DNA of 64,000 bases from Paenibacillaceae bacterium (lineage in GTDB: Bacteria; Bacillota; Bacilli; Paenibacillales; NBRC-103111): positions 124,001 to 188,000 of the forward strand of contig JAQSYI010000034.1 in assembly GCA_029256185.1 (NCBI GenBank), written 5' to 3'. The position numbers and the translations under genes are program-made. A model generated the notes under the pieces. It had not been told where the DNA came from, did not search any database, and saw nothing but the letters and a program-made list of their open reading frames with translations. Each line of letters starts with the position of its first letter. Within the stretch, counting starts at the first letter, position 1. Below are positions 18,064 to 27,388 of the stretch, in pieces.

Positions 18064-18780
18064 ATGAGAATTCGCATGCTCCTGCTTGCCTTGCTTGTGT
18101 CCCTTGCCGCTGCCGCCTGCAGGAACGAAGCCGGTCCGGATGAGATCAAGGGAAACGCCATCATCGACTGGGTGGATTTCGTGATGCTGGACGGCCGCTC
18201 CTACAACGGATTATACGACGGAGTGATTGTTAACCCGGAGGATATCACGGAACAAGTTGCCGGGAAGACCAAGTTCAAACTGTCCGATGTAGTCTCTAAT
18301 CCCGGCTATAGGACCAAGGACGGCGACGCCGCCTTCCTCCCCATCGGAACGAAGCTGTACCGTGTGAAGGGCTTCGAGGCGGATGAACTGATAGCGGCAC
18401 GCGACGAAAAACGGATCGGCGGCTACCGCCTGTATGCCGAGAATGAATTTTACAAAACCGTTCAACGCCATTATGAAGAATTACCCAAGGACAAGACAGA
18501 GCGTATTGAATTGTACCGGATCCAGGAATTCGAACCCTACAAAACCTTGCTGGCCGCAGACATGGACCGGTTTATTCAACTGTTGGACACGGGGAAGGAT
18601 ACGGACAATTACACTCCCCCCAACAGGGAGAAGGACCCGGACTATTACCGGATGGTCTTCTATACGGATGAGCCCATTGCCCACTCCTTCACCATTGCCG
18701 ACGACGGAACCAACGTCTTCTTTTCACCATGGACTACCCGGATCGTCGATCCCGCTGTCCGCACTCTGCTCCAGCCTTAA
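18064..18780 (+). CDS. Hypothetical lipoprotein
   Basis: I do not recognise the family. The 238-residue product begins MRIRMLLLALLVSLAAAAC, a lipoprotein signal peptide with Cys19 as the lipid site. The mature part is mixed polar, without membrane segments, with NGLYDGVIVNPEDITEQVAG, LPIGTKLYRVKGFEADELIA and a C-terminal FFSPWTTRIVD. These suggest a small soluble domain facing outside the membrane. The ATG has AGAGGTGA 7 nt upstream. It stands alone, convergent with the importer genes that end at 18837, and no terminator is visible in the 56 bp between them. Confidence 0.8.
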   Translation: MRIRMLLLALLVSLAAAACRNEAGPDEIKGNAIIDWVDFVMLDGRSYNGLYDGVIVNPEDITEQVAGKTKFKLSDVVSNPGYRTKDGDAAFLPIGTKLYRVKGFEADELIAARDEKRIGGYRLYAENEFYKTVQRHYEELPKDKTERIELYRIQEFEPYKTLLAADMDRFIQLLDTGKDTDNYTPPNREKDPDYYRMVFYTDEPIAHSFTIADDGTNVFFSPWTTRIVDPAVRTLLQP

Positions 18781-18836
18781 CATGCAACCCTTTGATCCTG
18801 CTATCCGCATTGTGCTTAAACCCTCACCTTATGTTC

Positions 18837-19676
18837 CTATCCCTTGATGCCGGTGGTGGAGATGCCCTCGACAAAATATTTTTGCGCCAGGAAGAACACA
18901 AGCACGCAGGGGATAATCGCCACTACCGACATGGCCAGCACCTGGTTCCACGGCACCCCGACGGAGTTATCCAGCGACATCCGCAGTGCCAGGGGGATGG
19001 TAAACTTCTTGACACTGGTAATATAAATCAGTGAGCTGAAAAAATCGTTCCATGTCCAGATGAACTGGAAGATGGCTGCTGATATGAGTGCGGGCGTGGA
19101 CAGGGGCAACAGAATGCGTACAAGAATCATAAACGAGTTGCAGCCGTCAATCTTGGCCGACTCATCCAGCTCCCGGGGCAAGCCGCGGAAAAATTGGACC
19201 ATCATAAAAATGAAAAATGCGTTGCTGGCAAACAAGGACGGCACAATAAACGGATTGTAGCTGTTCAGCCAGTCCATGTTCTTAAACAAAATGTAGCGCG
19301 GAATAATGATGACCGCATTGGGAAGCATCAGCGTGGAAATCATGATTGAAAAGAATACGTTCTTCAAGGGAAATACGAACCGGGCGAAGCCATAGCCGAC
19401 AATTGCGCTGGACACCACTGTAAACAACACGGTAGGCAGCACCAGCTTGAAGGTGTTGGCAAAATACAGGCCGAACGTATATTGCCCGGACCCGCGCCAG
19501 CCCTCCCTGTAAGCATTCCAATCCCAACTGGACGGGATCAGATTCAGCGAGCCGAATATCTCCTCGTTGGTCTTAAAGGACGCCGAGAACAGCCAAATCA
19601 GCGGATAGATCATCAACAGTCCGAAGATGGTCATGAAAATATAAATGAAGATTACGCTCCTCTCCTGCCGTTTCAC
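18837..19676 (-). CDS. Carbohydrate ABC transporter permease, MalG/AraQ type
   Basis: A 279-residue membrane protein with about six hydrophobic segments, beginning VIFIYIFMTIFGLLMIYPLI. The EAA loop reads LDESAKIDGCNSFMILVRIL followed by LPLSTP, and the end VEGISTTGIKG is typical of the MalG branch. Its start overlaps the end of the partner permease gene by 4 nt (ATGA), so the two are translationally coupled. It is the last gene of the minus-strand importer operon. With an inactivated binding protein gene, its present function is doubtful. Confidence 0.9.
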   Translation of the reverse strand: MKRQERSVIFIYIFMTIFGLLMIYPLIWLFSASFKTNEEIFGSLNLIPSSWDWNAYREGWRGSGQYTFGLYFANTFKLVLPTVLFTVVSSAIVGYGFARFVFPLKNVFFSIMISTLMLPNAVIIIPRYILFKNMDWLNSYNPFIVPSLFASNAFFIFMMVQFFRGLPRELDESAKIDGCNSFMILVRILLPLSTPALISAAIFQFIWTWNDFFSSLIYITSVKKFTIPLALRMSLDNSVGVPWNQVLAMSVVAIIPCVLVFFLAQKYFVEGISTTGIKG

Positions 19677-20614
19677 CGCCGATCCCCCCCATCCTCATAA
19701 TGAGTCCAATGTCCCGATGATTTGAAGACCAGTCCCGTAAAGACGATGACGATCAGGAACAGCACCCATGACAGGGCGGACGCATACCCCATTTTCAAAT
19801 ACTTAAAGCCTTCATCATAGAGCTTCATTCCGTACAGGTAGGTGGATTTCAGCGGTCCCCCGTCCGGCAGAATCACAAAGGCGTTGGTGAATTCCTGGAA
19901 CGCCCCCACCATCTGCATAATCAGGTTGAACAGAACAATGGGAGTGATGAGCGGCAGAGTGATCTTGAAGAACATTCTTACCCGGGATGCCCCGTCTACC
20001 CGTCCCACCTCATAGAGCTCCGCAGGCACCTGCTTGAGCCCCGCCAGGAACAGCACCATGGACGAGCCGAACTGCCACACGGTGAGCAGCGAGATGGTGA
20101 ACAGCGCCACATGCTGGCTTCCCAGCCAATTCACAGCCGGTATATGCAGGAAGGCCAGAATCTGGTTAACGACCCCTTCCTTCATGAAGAGAAATCTCCA
20201 CAGCACCGCAATGGCCACGCTTCCTCCCAGAATGGAAGGCAGGTAATACACCGTGCGGAAGAAATTGACCCCCTTGATCTTCTGGTTCAGAATCACCGCC
20301 ACCAGCAAGGCGAAGGCCAGCTTCAACGGAACGGCAATGATGGTGTAGATGAGCGTCACCCGCAAGGAGGTATAAAAGGTGGCGTCATTCGTGAACATAT
20401 TTACGTAATTATCAAGACCAATAAATTTGGGAGCATTCAACAAATCATAAGAGGTCAGTGAATAATACAGCGATGCGAAAAATGGGTAGCCTTGAAAGAC
20501 GAGAAATCCCACAATCCAAGGGCTGATATAAGCCAAGCCGATCCATTGACGGTTGCGCCTCTTGGGCTTGGCCTTCCATTTTTCCGCTTCCGCTGCCAGT
20601 CCGGCTGCTTTCAT
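19673..20614 (-). CDS. Carbohydrate ABC transporter permease, MalF/UgpA type
   Basis: A 313-residue permease with about six membrane segments, starting IGLAYISPWIVGFLVFQGYP and carrying the EAA loop YEVGRVDGASRVRMFFKITL before LPLITP. It differs from the LplB-type permeases elsewhere in this window, so this importer belongs to another branch of CUT1. I choose ATG 20614 because AAGGAG is 8 nt before it; an in-frame GTG at 20623 directly abuts the same ribosome site. The binding protein pseudogene is 35 bp upstream and the MalG partner overlaps downstream. Confidence 0.88.
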   Translation of the reverse strand: MKAAGLAAEAEKWKAKPKRRNRQWIGLAYISPWIVGFLVFQGYPFFASLYYSLTSYDLLNAPKFIGLDNYVNMFTNDATFYTSLRVTLIYTIIAVPLKLAFALLVAVILNQKIKGVNFFRTVYYLPSILGGSVAIAVLWRFLFMKEGVVNQILAFLHIPAVNWLGSQHVALFTISLLTVWQFGSSMVLFLAGLKQVPAELYEVGRVDGASRVRMFFKITLPLITPIVLFNLIMQMVGAFQEFTNAFVILPDGGPLKSTYLYGMKLYDEGFKYLKMGYASALSWVLFLIVIVFTGLVFKSSGHWTHYEDGGDRR

Positions 20615-20648
20615 GCTCTCCACTCCTTCCTTTCTCTCTATATGAAGC

Positions 20649-21989
20649 TTAGCCCTTCAATTCCTTGACCTTATCGGTTAGACGCTTCACCAGCTCATCG
20701 GCAGCCTGCTCAGGAGTCAGCTTGACGAATGCAATCTTTTGCAGCAGGTCGTTGGTGATTTCACTGATTTGGGAATTCTGGGAAAGGGCTGTATCGGGAA
20801 TAGCCTGGCTGGATGTGGCCAAATCAACGGCCTTGGCTACATTCTTGTCCAGCTTGCCCGCATCCACAATAGCCTGCCGCGTAGTTTCCAGCGCGGGCAC
20901 AGCACGGACATCGCCCAGTGTCACAGCCGCATCCTTATTGGTCAGCAGCCAATTGACGAACTTGATTGCTTCTTCCTTGTTTTCTGATTTGTTGTTCACG
21001 CTGACCACCATGGAGGGGCGGACCAGCGCAGCGCCTGTTTTCGCGTTAGGAGACAGCGGTGGCAGAGTTACATCGATTTCTGTTCCCTTAGGCAATGCAG
21101 CTTGGAATTTGGTGATTTCACTGCTCCAGCCCTCTATTGCCACCAGTTCCTGATTGATCCACTTGGGATTCTGGTCGGTCTTGCTGCTGAACAGCTGGGA
21201 CTCGCCCATAGGTTGGAAAACACCCGCTTCATAAGCTTGCTTGATCCAGGTGAAGCCCTCGACAGCCTGCTCCTTCGTGAAGCCCAGCGCACCGTCCTCC
21301 TTGACCAGGGATGAGCCGGAGAGCTGCCGCACGTAGGAGGTCCACATCAGCTGTACCACGCCCATGTCGGAGTTCATCAGGTAATACTTGCTGTCCGTGC
21401 TGCGGATTCTCTTCGCTTCCGCTATCAGGGAATCCCAGCTGAAGCCCTTGCTGTAATCCACGCCCAGCTTGCCGGCAAGCGACTTGTTGATGATCAGGGT
21501 ACGGCCGTTGGTGCCCATGGGCAAGCCGACGATCTTATTGTTGTAGGTAACGAAGTCCTTGAGATACTGCGCGTTGAAGCCGCTCAAATCCATGGATGAC
21601 TTGGACAGATCAGAGAGCACCTCCTGCCCCTTGGTCAGCTCCGCCAGCCAAGGCTGGTCCAGTTGGATAATGTCGGGAGCGGTGGACCCGGCAAGCTGGG
21701 TTTTGATCTTTTGGTTATAGCCGTCGAATCCGCCGTATTCCGGCTCGATGGTCACATGTGCGGCGCCTTGCTTATACAGGCTGATGGCATCAAGCGTCCC
21801 CTTATGCCGCGCATCGCTTCACCACCACGAGAACCTTAGATTCACCGGCTTGGTGGCTGCAGCCGTACTGCCTGCCGCCGGAGCGGTGCTGCCCGCTTCC
21901 TCCTGGCCCGAGTCTCCGCAGCCTGCCAGGCCCCCTGCAATCAGAGCCACAGCCGCGGCTCCGTTAAGTGCCTTGAACAACTTGTTCAT
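20649..21989 (-). pseudogene. Sugar-binding lipoprotein interrupted by an in-frame TGA
   Basis: The frame from ATG 21989 encodes a lipoprotein signal peptide with Cys24 (LAGC), an Ala/Gly/Ser linker and NLRFSWW, then TGA at 21819-21821 (codon 57), then SDARHKGTLDAISLYKQ and about 380 more residues of a normal binding-protein fold with no further defect. Family members usually read FSWWGSDARHK here, so a single GGA-to-TGA change explains the stop. If real, the cell makes only a short exported peptide; restart at the internal GTG at 21755 would give a protein without signal peptide. The intact rest argues for a recent mutation, a sequencing error or, less likely, readthrough. The ribosome site is a weak GGGGGA. 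Confidence 0.85.
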
Positions 21990-22020
21990 GGTGTATCCCC
22001 CATTTCGTTTATTTGCGCTG

Positions 22021-22045
22021 CTAAAACGTTTACATTTGGATTATA
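22021..22045 (-). promoter_or_regulatory. Promoter -10 with overlapping cre-like site
   Basis: On the minus strand TATAAT (22040-22045) is followed 5 nt later by TGTAAACGTTTTAG (22021-22034), which matches 12 of 14 positions of the CcpA site TGWAARCGYTWNCW. The site would cover the transcription start of the sugar-importer operon (21989 to 18837) and repress it when good carbon sources are present. The -35 is poor. CcpA control is inferred. Confidence 0.5.
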
Positions 22046-22171
22046 GCATCCGTGCGGGCGCCCTAAGAACCTCGCAGTTTGGGATAAGGTTTGATTATTT
22101 GGCTTCTTTTTGGCGTCTGCTTGGGTGAAGGGAGGTTCATTTGTCTTTCCTCCGCAATTTTTGACACTGCA

Positions 22172-22200
22172 TTGTCCCGGGCAATTTGGTCTACTATAAT
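22172..22200 (+). promoter_or_regulatory. Promoter of the yesN-yesM-like pair
   Basis: TTGTCC (22172-22177) and TATAAT (22195-22200) with a 17-bp spacer, 34 bp before the response regulator start. It is back to back with the importer promoter. Confidence 0.6.
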
Positions 22201-22233
22201 CAACGTATAAATCCATACGGACCGGGGTGGGAC

Positions 22234-23007
22234 ATGTACAAGCTGATGATCGTGGATGATGAAGCCAAAATACGCAACGGCCTGCATCATTATTTCCCTT
22301 GGAATGAAATCGGCTTCGAGGTCGTGGCAGAGGCGGACAACGGCAAAGCGGCACTCGATTATATTCTGCACAATCCGGTGGATGCCATGCTTTGCGATAT
22401 CCGCATGCCCGTCATGTCCGGCATCGACTTGGCGCGGGAGCTGCAGGAACGCCAACTGAAGGTGAAGATCGTCTTCCTGTCGGGCTACCGGGATTTCGAA
22501 TACGCCCGTCAGGCGTTGCTGTACGGGGCCATGCGCTATATCGTGAAGCCGACGAAATATGAGGAATTGGTCGAGGTCTTCAAGAAAGTGAAGGAAGAGT
22601 TTGACGCGGAGAAGGGACAGTCTCAGCCCCAAGGCCAATTGGATAATGAGGCGGAGACAGATGAGGATGCGCATGAGCCGCAAGGGTACCATGAGAAGAA
22701 GATCGAGGCGATCAAGGCCTATGTCCAGGAGCATTATGCAAGCGTTACCCTGAGCGGGACGGCGGATCATTTTCATATGAATCTGTATTATCTGAGCAAA
22801 TACTTCAAAAAATGGACCGGACAAAATTTCAGCGAATATCTGACCTCGGTGCGGATGGAGAAAGCCGCGGAGCTGCTCCAGGACATCACTTATATGACTT
22901 ACGAGATTGGCCGGATGGTCGGCTATGAGGACCCGAAGCACTTCTCCCGGGCCTTCCGCCAGTATTTTGGGGTGAGCCCGCGGGAATACAGGGAGGCGGA
23001 GCGTTGA
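22234..23007 (+). CDS. Response regulator, YesN type (receiver plus AraC HTH)
   Basis: A 257-residue cytoplasmic transcription factor. The receiver domain (about 1-120) has acidic residues Asp8/Asp9 and the phosphate acceptor Asp55 in DAMLCDIRMP, and its lysine in YIVKPTKYEEL. A Glu/Gln-rich linker leads to an AraC-type DNA-binding domain (about 155-257) with FSEYLTSVRMEKAAELLQ and the final GVSPREYREAE. It is shorter than many YesN proteins, lacking the middle region seen in the 522-residue homologue at 53484. ATG 22234 has GGGGTGG upstream and begins at the receiver; the longer frame upstream adds residues not expected in the family. It is transcribed with the kinase 31 bp downstream and probably controls the divergent importer. 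Confidence 0.92.
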   Translation: MYKLMIVDDEAKIRNGLHHYFPWNEIGFEVVAEADNGKAALDYILHNPVDAMLCDIRMPVMSGIDLARELQERQLKVKIVFLSGYRDFEYARQALLYGAMRYIVKPTKYEELVEVFKKVKEEFDAEKGQSQPQGQLDNEAETDEDAHEPQGYHEKKIEAIKAYVQEHYASVTLSGTADHFHMNLYYLSKYFKKWTGQNFSEYLTSVRMEKAAELLQDITYMTYEIGRMVGYEDPKHFSRAFRQYFGVSPREYREAER

Positions 23008-23038
23008 AGCTGAACAACAGGAAGGAGAGTGGACGGTT

Positions 23039-24790
23039 GTGAGGACGAAGTTTTTCATTAAGCATCTGGCCATGTTTCTGATTCCGCTGCTGGTTCCCCT
23101 TCTTGTGCTCGGGTCGTTCTCCGCCCTCTACGCCCAGCAATTCATCAAGCGGGATATCAACGGGAACAATATCAACCTGCTTAAGCAGACCAAGGAGAAT
23201 GTGGAGCTGATCTTGAATGAGACGGACCCGCTGAATCTGGTATACGGCAGCAACGGCAAAATTACCGCCTATTTAAGCAGCATTCTCCGCAGCCAGGCGT
23301 TAAGCGAATACGAAATTCTGGCATTCGATATTCTCAAAAGCTTCCTGAGCGCTCCGGCCAACGCCAGAGCCTATATCGACTCCTTCTACGTCTACCTTCC
23401 CAACGACAACGGCCGCTTCCTCTCGTCCAAGGAAGGGATCGTGGATCTGGCGCATTATTATGATACCGGCTGGTATGACTCCATAAAGGGCATGGGACCT
23501 GCCGGCAGCGCATGGACCGAGTCCCGCTATGTCCGCCAATATGCCTTCGAGACAGAGCCCGCACGGCTGATTACCATCTATCAGGGAATCTCGGGCACAG
23601 GCGGGGTGCTGGTCTTCAATATCATTCCCCGTTATATCGAGAATGTGCTTCAATCCCTGTATACCTCCCCCGACCAATGCGTCCTGATCGTCGATGAGAG
23701 CAACCGGATTATTCTAAGCGACAAGGAGCCGGACTATCTGAAGAAGATGAATATCTCCCAATTGGCCTCTTCCGATGAATCCTTCTATACGGTGGAGACA
23801 GACGGAGATTCGTATATTGTGTCCCAGATGAAATCGGCCCGCTACGGCTGGACCTATATTTCCCTTATCCCTCAACGCTCCCTGTACCATCTCCCGTACA
23901 AGATCCGGGAAATTACCCTGCTGCTGCTGCCCGTCTCCCTGGCCGTAGGGCTGGTCTTCGCCTTCTACTTCACCAATATGAACTACAAGCGCATCGCAGG
24001 CATCGTCAATGTAATCCGCTCTGCGGAGAAGGGCCAGCCGCTTCCTCCCGTCCCCAACCGGGTGATTGACGAATACGGCTACGTCATGCATACCGTGCTG
24101 AATTCCTTCATCCACCAGAGCCATCTGGACATGCAGCTGTCCGAGCGCAAGTATAAGCTGAAGTCGGCGCAGTTGGTGGCTCTGCAATCCCAGATCAATC
24201 CCCACTTCCTGTTCAACACGCTGGAGACGCTGAACTGGGAGGCCATCGGGCTGACGAAGAAGCCCAATCAGGTGTCGCGGATGATCGAGCATCTGTCGCA
24301 AATTCTGCGGTATGCCCTGAGCAATCCGAAGGAGTTCTCCATTGTCCATACCGAGCTTGAGGTGCTGCGCAGTTACCTGACCATTCAGACCTACCGGTAT
24401 GAAGGAAAGTTCGACGTGATCTGGGAGATTGATCCCCGGGCCAGACACTGCCAGATCATCAGGCTTCTGCTGCAGCCTATAGTAGAGAACAGCATCTACC
24501 ACGGAATCAAGGAGAAGGAGACCCCGTCCCTGCTTAAGATCAAGGTCAGGAAAACAAAGGCCTCCATCCTCATCTCCATCGTGGACACCGGTCTCGGTAT
24601 GGACAAAGCCACCCTCGTGGCGCTGCGGAACAGGCTGCAAAGCGACAATGAAGAGTTCGACGGCAGCCATATCGGCCTGTACAACACCAGCCAGCGCATC
24701 AAGCTCACCTATGGCAGCGACTGCGGCCTGATTGTCCGGAGCAAGCGGGGATACGGGACGGCGGTGTATCTGGAGATCCCTTGCGGATGA
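23039..24790 (+). CDS. Sensor histidine kinase, YesM type
   Basis: A 583-residue membrane kinase. The first membrane segment (about 10-32, HLAMFLIPLLVPLLVLGSF) and the second (about 293-315) frame an extracellular sensor region of the Cache kind. A HAMP-like linker follows, then the His_kinase domain with phospho-acceptor His389 in LQSQINPHFLFNTLETLNWE. The ATP-binding part shows NSIYHGIKEKE (N box) and VDTGLGMDKA (G box). It starts at GTG with AAGGAG 11 nt upstream. It should phosphorylate the response regulator encoded just before it in answer to a sugar or to its binding protein. Now that the binding protein gene is broken, the signal may be altered. Confidence 0.93.
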   Translation: MRTKFFIKHLAMFLIPLLVPLLVLGSFSALYAQQFIKRDINGNNINLLKQTKENVELILNETDPLNLVYGSNGKITAYLSSILRSQALSEYEILAFDILKSFLSAPANARAYIDSFYVYLPNDNGRFLSSKEGIVDLAHYYDTGWYDSIKGMGPAGSAWTESRYVRQYAFETEPARLITIYQGISGTGGVLVFNIIPRYIENVLQSLYTSPDQCVLIVDESNRIILSDKEPDYLKKMNISQLASSDESFYTVETDGDSYIVSQMKSARYGWTYISLIPQRSLYHLPYKIREITLLLLPVSLAVGLVFAFYFTNMNYKRIAGIVNVIRSAEKGQPLPPVPNRVIDEYGYVMHTVLNSFIHQSHLDMQLSERKYKLKSAQLVALQSQINPHFLFNTLETLNWEAIGLTKKPNQVSRMIEHLSQILRYALSNPKEFSIVHTELEVLRSYLTIQTYRYEGKFDVIWEIDPRARHCQIIRLLLQPIVENSIYHGIKEKETPSLLKIKVRKTKASILISIVDTGLGMDKATLVALRNRLQSDNEEFDGSHIGLYNTSQRIKLTYGSDCGLIVRSKRGYGTAVYLEIPCG

Positions 24791-24860
24791 GAGGGAGGGC
24801 GAGGGAAAAGACGTGAGGGGGCATGGCAGAGCGGCCCCATCAGTTGGGAGCTGCAGAGCG

Positions 24861-24957
24861 GCGTGGCGTAAGCCAGCGGTGAGAAAGCAGCGGGAAAGAA
24901 CGGCGCCATAAGCCAGCGGAGAGGAAGCAACGGACGAAACGGCGCCGTAAGCCATGG
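24861..24957. repeat. 40-bp tandem repeat, about 2.4 units
   Basis: TAAGCCAGCGG and relatives recur at 24869, 24909 and 24948, each preceded by GGCGC or GGCGT, giving a period of 39-40 bp. It lies in the 227-bp gap between the convergent kinase and glpK genes. Confidence 0.6.
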
Positions 24958-24996
24958 GAGGAGGCATGAAGAGTGTCTCCCCCCGCTGACCTCCGG

Positions 24997-25018
24997 ACCG
25001 CTCCTGCAAGGGAGCGGT
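24997..25018. terminator. Weak hairpin at the glpK stop
   Basis: ACCGCTCC (24997-25004) pairs with GGAGCGGT (25011-25018) around TGCAAG. It overlaps the glpK stop codon. TATTT follows on the plus strand, so it may help to end the kinase transcript. Confidence 0.35.
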
Positions 25019-26523
25019 TATTTGAAGGCCATGGCCGCGCGCACCGCCTTCTGCCAGCCGCTGTAGAGCTCACGGCGGCGCTCCTCCGCAAGCCTTGGCT
25101 CGTATTCCTCCTCCACCGCCCACAACCGGGCCAGCTCTTCCCGGCTCTCCCAGAAGCCTACGGCCAATCCGGCCAGATAGGCGGCGCCCAAGGCCGTCGT
25201 TTCCTTTACGGCAGGCCGCTCCACCCGTACACCGAGCATATCGCTCTGGAATTGCATCAGGAAGCGGTTCTGCACCCCTCCCCCGTCGGCCCGCAGCCGG
25301 GCCAGCCCAATTCCCGAATCCGCCTCCATAGCATCCAGCACATCCTTGGTCTGATAAGCGAGCGATTCCAGGGTGGCCCGGATGAAATGCTCCTTGGTGG
25401 TGCCCCGGGTCAGCCCGAACACGGCTCCCCGCACATCGCTGTCCCAGTAAGGCGTTCCCAGCCCCACAAAAGCGGGCACCACATATACTCCGTCGGTGGA
25501 GGCCACACGGTGGGCGTACGCCTCGCTGTCTGCGGAGGTCTTCAGCATCCGCAGCCCGTCCCGCAGCCATTGCACCGCCGATCCGGCCACAAACACACTG
25601 CCCTCCAGCGCATACTCGGTTACGCCGCCCACGTTCCAGGCGATGGTGGTGAGCAGCCCCTGCTTGGAAGCGACAGCCTTCTCCCCCGTATGCTTCAGCA
25701 CAAAACAGCCGGTGCCGTAGGTATTCTTGGCCATCCCCGCCTGGAAGCAGGCCTGGCCGAACAACGCTGCCTGCTGGTCTCCCGCGGCCCCGGAGATGGG
25801 CACCGCCCTCCCGAAGAAATGGTACTCGGCCGTGGTGCCGTACAGTTCGGATGAGGAGCGCACCTCCGGCAGCATGGCCGCGGGGATATCGAGAATGTGG
25901 AGAAGCTCCTCGTCCCAGCGGTGCTCGTGGATGTTGTACAGCAAGGTGCGCGAGGCATTGGACGGGTCGGTGACATGAACCTGTCCGCCGGTCAGCTTCC
26001 AGATGAGCCAGGTGTCGATTGTGCCGAACAGCAGCTCCCCCCGCCCGGCGCGCTCCCTGGCTCCATCCACATGATCCAGCAGCCACTTGATTTTGGTAGC
26101 GGAGAAATAGGCGTCGATCAACAGTCCGGTTTTGCTGCGGAACAGCTCATTAAGCCCCTGCCGCTTCAGCTCCTCGCAGATCTCCGCCGTCTGTCTGGAT
26201 TGCCATACAATCGCATGATGAATGGGCAGACCGGTTGCCCGGTCCCAGACCACCGCCGTCTCCCGCTGATTGGCAATCCCGATTGTCCTCACCTGTCCCG
26301 GATCAACTCTGTTCTCCGTGAGCACTGTGGTGATGACCGCCAGCACCGAGATCCAGATCTCGTCGGCATTGTGCTCCACCCAGCCCGGCTTGGGGAAATA
26401 CTGGGGGAATTCCCGTTGGGCGGTATACGCCGCTCTGCCTTTACGGTCAAACAGAATCGCCCTTGTGCTTGTGGTGCCCTGGTCAATGGCCAGGATATAG
26501 GCCTCTTTCTTTTTGCTTGCCAT
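25018..26523 (-). CDS. glpK: Glycerol kinase
   Basis: A 501-residue cytoplasmic kinase of the FGGY family that turns glycerol into glycerol 3-phosphate with ATP. The N-terminal phosphate loop is ILAIDQGTTSTRAILFD, and the FGGY signature region is visible around the middle and near the C-terminus (ALGAAYLAGLAVGFW). PGWVEHNADEIW and the full length match GlpK. The ribosome site AGGGGAGA is 4-5 nt before the ATG. It stands alone: no glpF transporter or glpD dehydrogenase gene is near, and no antiterminator leader is visible. The glutathione peroxidase gene upstream ends 36 bp before it, so the two could share a transcript. Confidence 0.96.
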   Translation of the reverse strand: MASKKKEAYILAIDQGTTSTRAILFDRKGRAAYTAQREFPQYFPKPGWVEHNADEIWISVLAVITTVLTENRVDPGQVRTIGIANQRETAVVWDRATGLPIHHAIVWQSRQTAEICEELKRQGLNELFRSKTGLLIDAYFSATKIKWLLDHVDGARERAGRGELLFGTIDTWLIWKLTGGQVHVTDPSNASRTLLYNIHEHRWDEELLHILDIPAAMLPEVRSSSELYGTTAEYHFFGRAVPISGAAGDQQAALFGQACFQAGMAKNTYGTGCFVLKHTGEKAVASKQGLLTTIAWNVGGVTEYALEGSVFVAGSAVQWLRDGLRMLKTSADSEAYAHRVASTDGVYVVPAFVGLGTPYWDSDVRGAVFGLTRGTTKEHFIRATLESLAYQTKDVLDAMEADSGIGLARLRADGGGVQNRFLMQFQSDMLGVRVERPAVKETTALGAAYLAGLAVGFWESREELARLWAVEEEYEPRLAEERRRELYSGWQKAVRAAMAFK

Positions 26524-26559
26524 GTTATCTCCCCTTATCAGGAGTCTGCATCCGCCCGC

Positions 26560-27105
26560 TCAGAGCAGCTTCTCAATCGCCGGAGCAAGATCCATGGGCT
26601 CCGCCGTAGGCTCGAACCGCTCTGCCACGTTGCCGTCCCGGTCGATCAGGAACTTGGTGAAGTTCCACTTGATCTCATCGTCATGAAGCCGCTCCGGCAT
26701 TTTCTCGCTGAACATCTTCTGCAGAATCTTGCCGATGGGATGCCCTTCGTCAAATCCCTTAAACGGCTTCTGTGCGGTCAGATAAGCGAATAACGGATGC
26801 TTGTGCTCACCGCGGACCTCAATCTTCTCGAATAAAGGAAAGGTTACGCCGTAGTTGATCTGGCAAAAGGTATGCACCGCCTCATTGTCACCCGGCTCCT
26901 GCTCCCCGAACTGGTTGCACGGAAAACCCAAAATAACCAGGCCCTGCCCGCTGTATTGCTCATGAAGCTTTTGCAGGTCAGCATACTGGGGAGTAAAGCC
27001 GCACTTGCTCGCCGTGTTCACAATCAGCAGCACCTTGCCCTTGTAGCTGTCCAGTCCTACGTCCGCACCGCGGATGTTCTTGGCATGGAAAGAATAGACA
27101 CTCAT
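26560..27105 (-). CDS. Glutathione peroxidase family protein (BsaA/Gpo type)
   Basis: A 181-residue cytoplasmic thiol peroxidase that removes hydrogen peroxide or lipid peroxides. The catalytic Cys35 lies in NTASKCGFTPQY, with FPCNQFGEQEPG supplying Gln69 and KWNFTKFL the active-site tryptophan; another Cys near 81 may act as resolving residue with thioredoxin, as in other bacterial members. It carries Cys, not selenocysteine. ATG 27105 is preferred because AGGAGA is 9 nt upstream and the family begins at this point; the open frame reaches further upstream without support. Confidence 0.93.
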   Translation of the reverse strand: MSVYSFHAKNIRGADVGLDSYKGKVLLIVNTASKCGFTPQYADLQKLHEQYSGQGLVILGFPCNQFGEQEPGDNEAVHTFCQINYGVTFPLFEKIEVRGEHKHPLFAYLTAQKPFKGFDEGHPIGKILQKMFSEKMPERLHDDEIKWNFTKFLIDRDGNVAERFEPTAEPMDLAPAIEKLL

Positions 27106-27388
27106 CTTGACCACTCTCCTTAGGCAGTTTGGCAACATTGGCGAAGGAGTCCCGGACTTGGACCCGCTCCTGTCCATATTGATATTGTCCCACAGCGAAC
27201 TGGGGATCACAAGCGAACGTCCCAACTGCCTCCCTGCAGTGATAAAAGAATAATTTCTATTAATGGAGCATGTCTTTAATATAATACTTTATTAAACGAT
27301 AGGTCCTACTCTATAATAGAGAAAAACGCCGTTTTTTGTTGAATACTGTAGGATTATTGCGCTTACGGGCAGAGAAGGAAGGATGCAA

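Noticed and set aside
22161..22166. TTGACA as -35 of the response regulator promoter
   Set aside because: It lies 28 bp from TATAAT, too far. TTGTCC at 22172 has a 17-bp spacer and fits better.
23714..25009. Long open frame antisense to the YesM-type kinase
   Set aside because: It covers the kinase catalytic region in the other direction and ends in the 40-bp repeat; the composition is that of a shadow.
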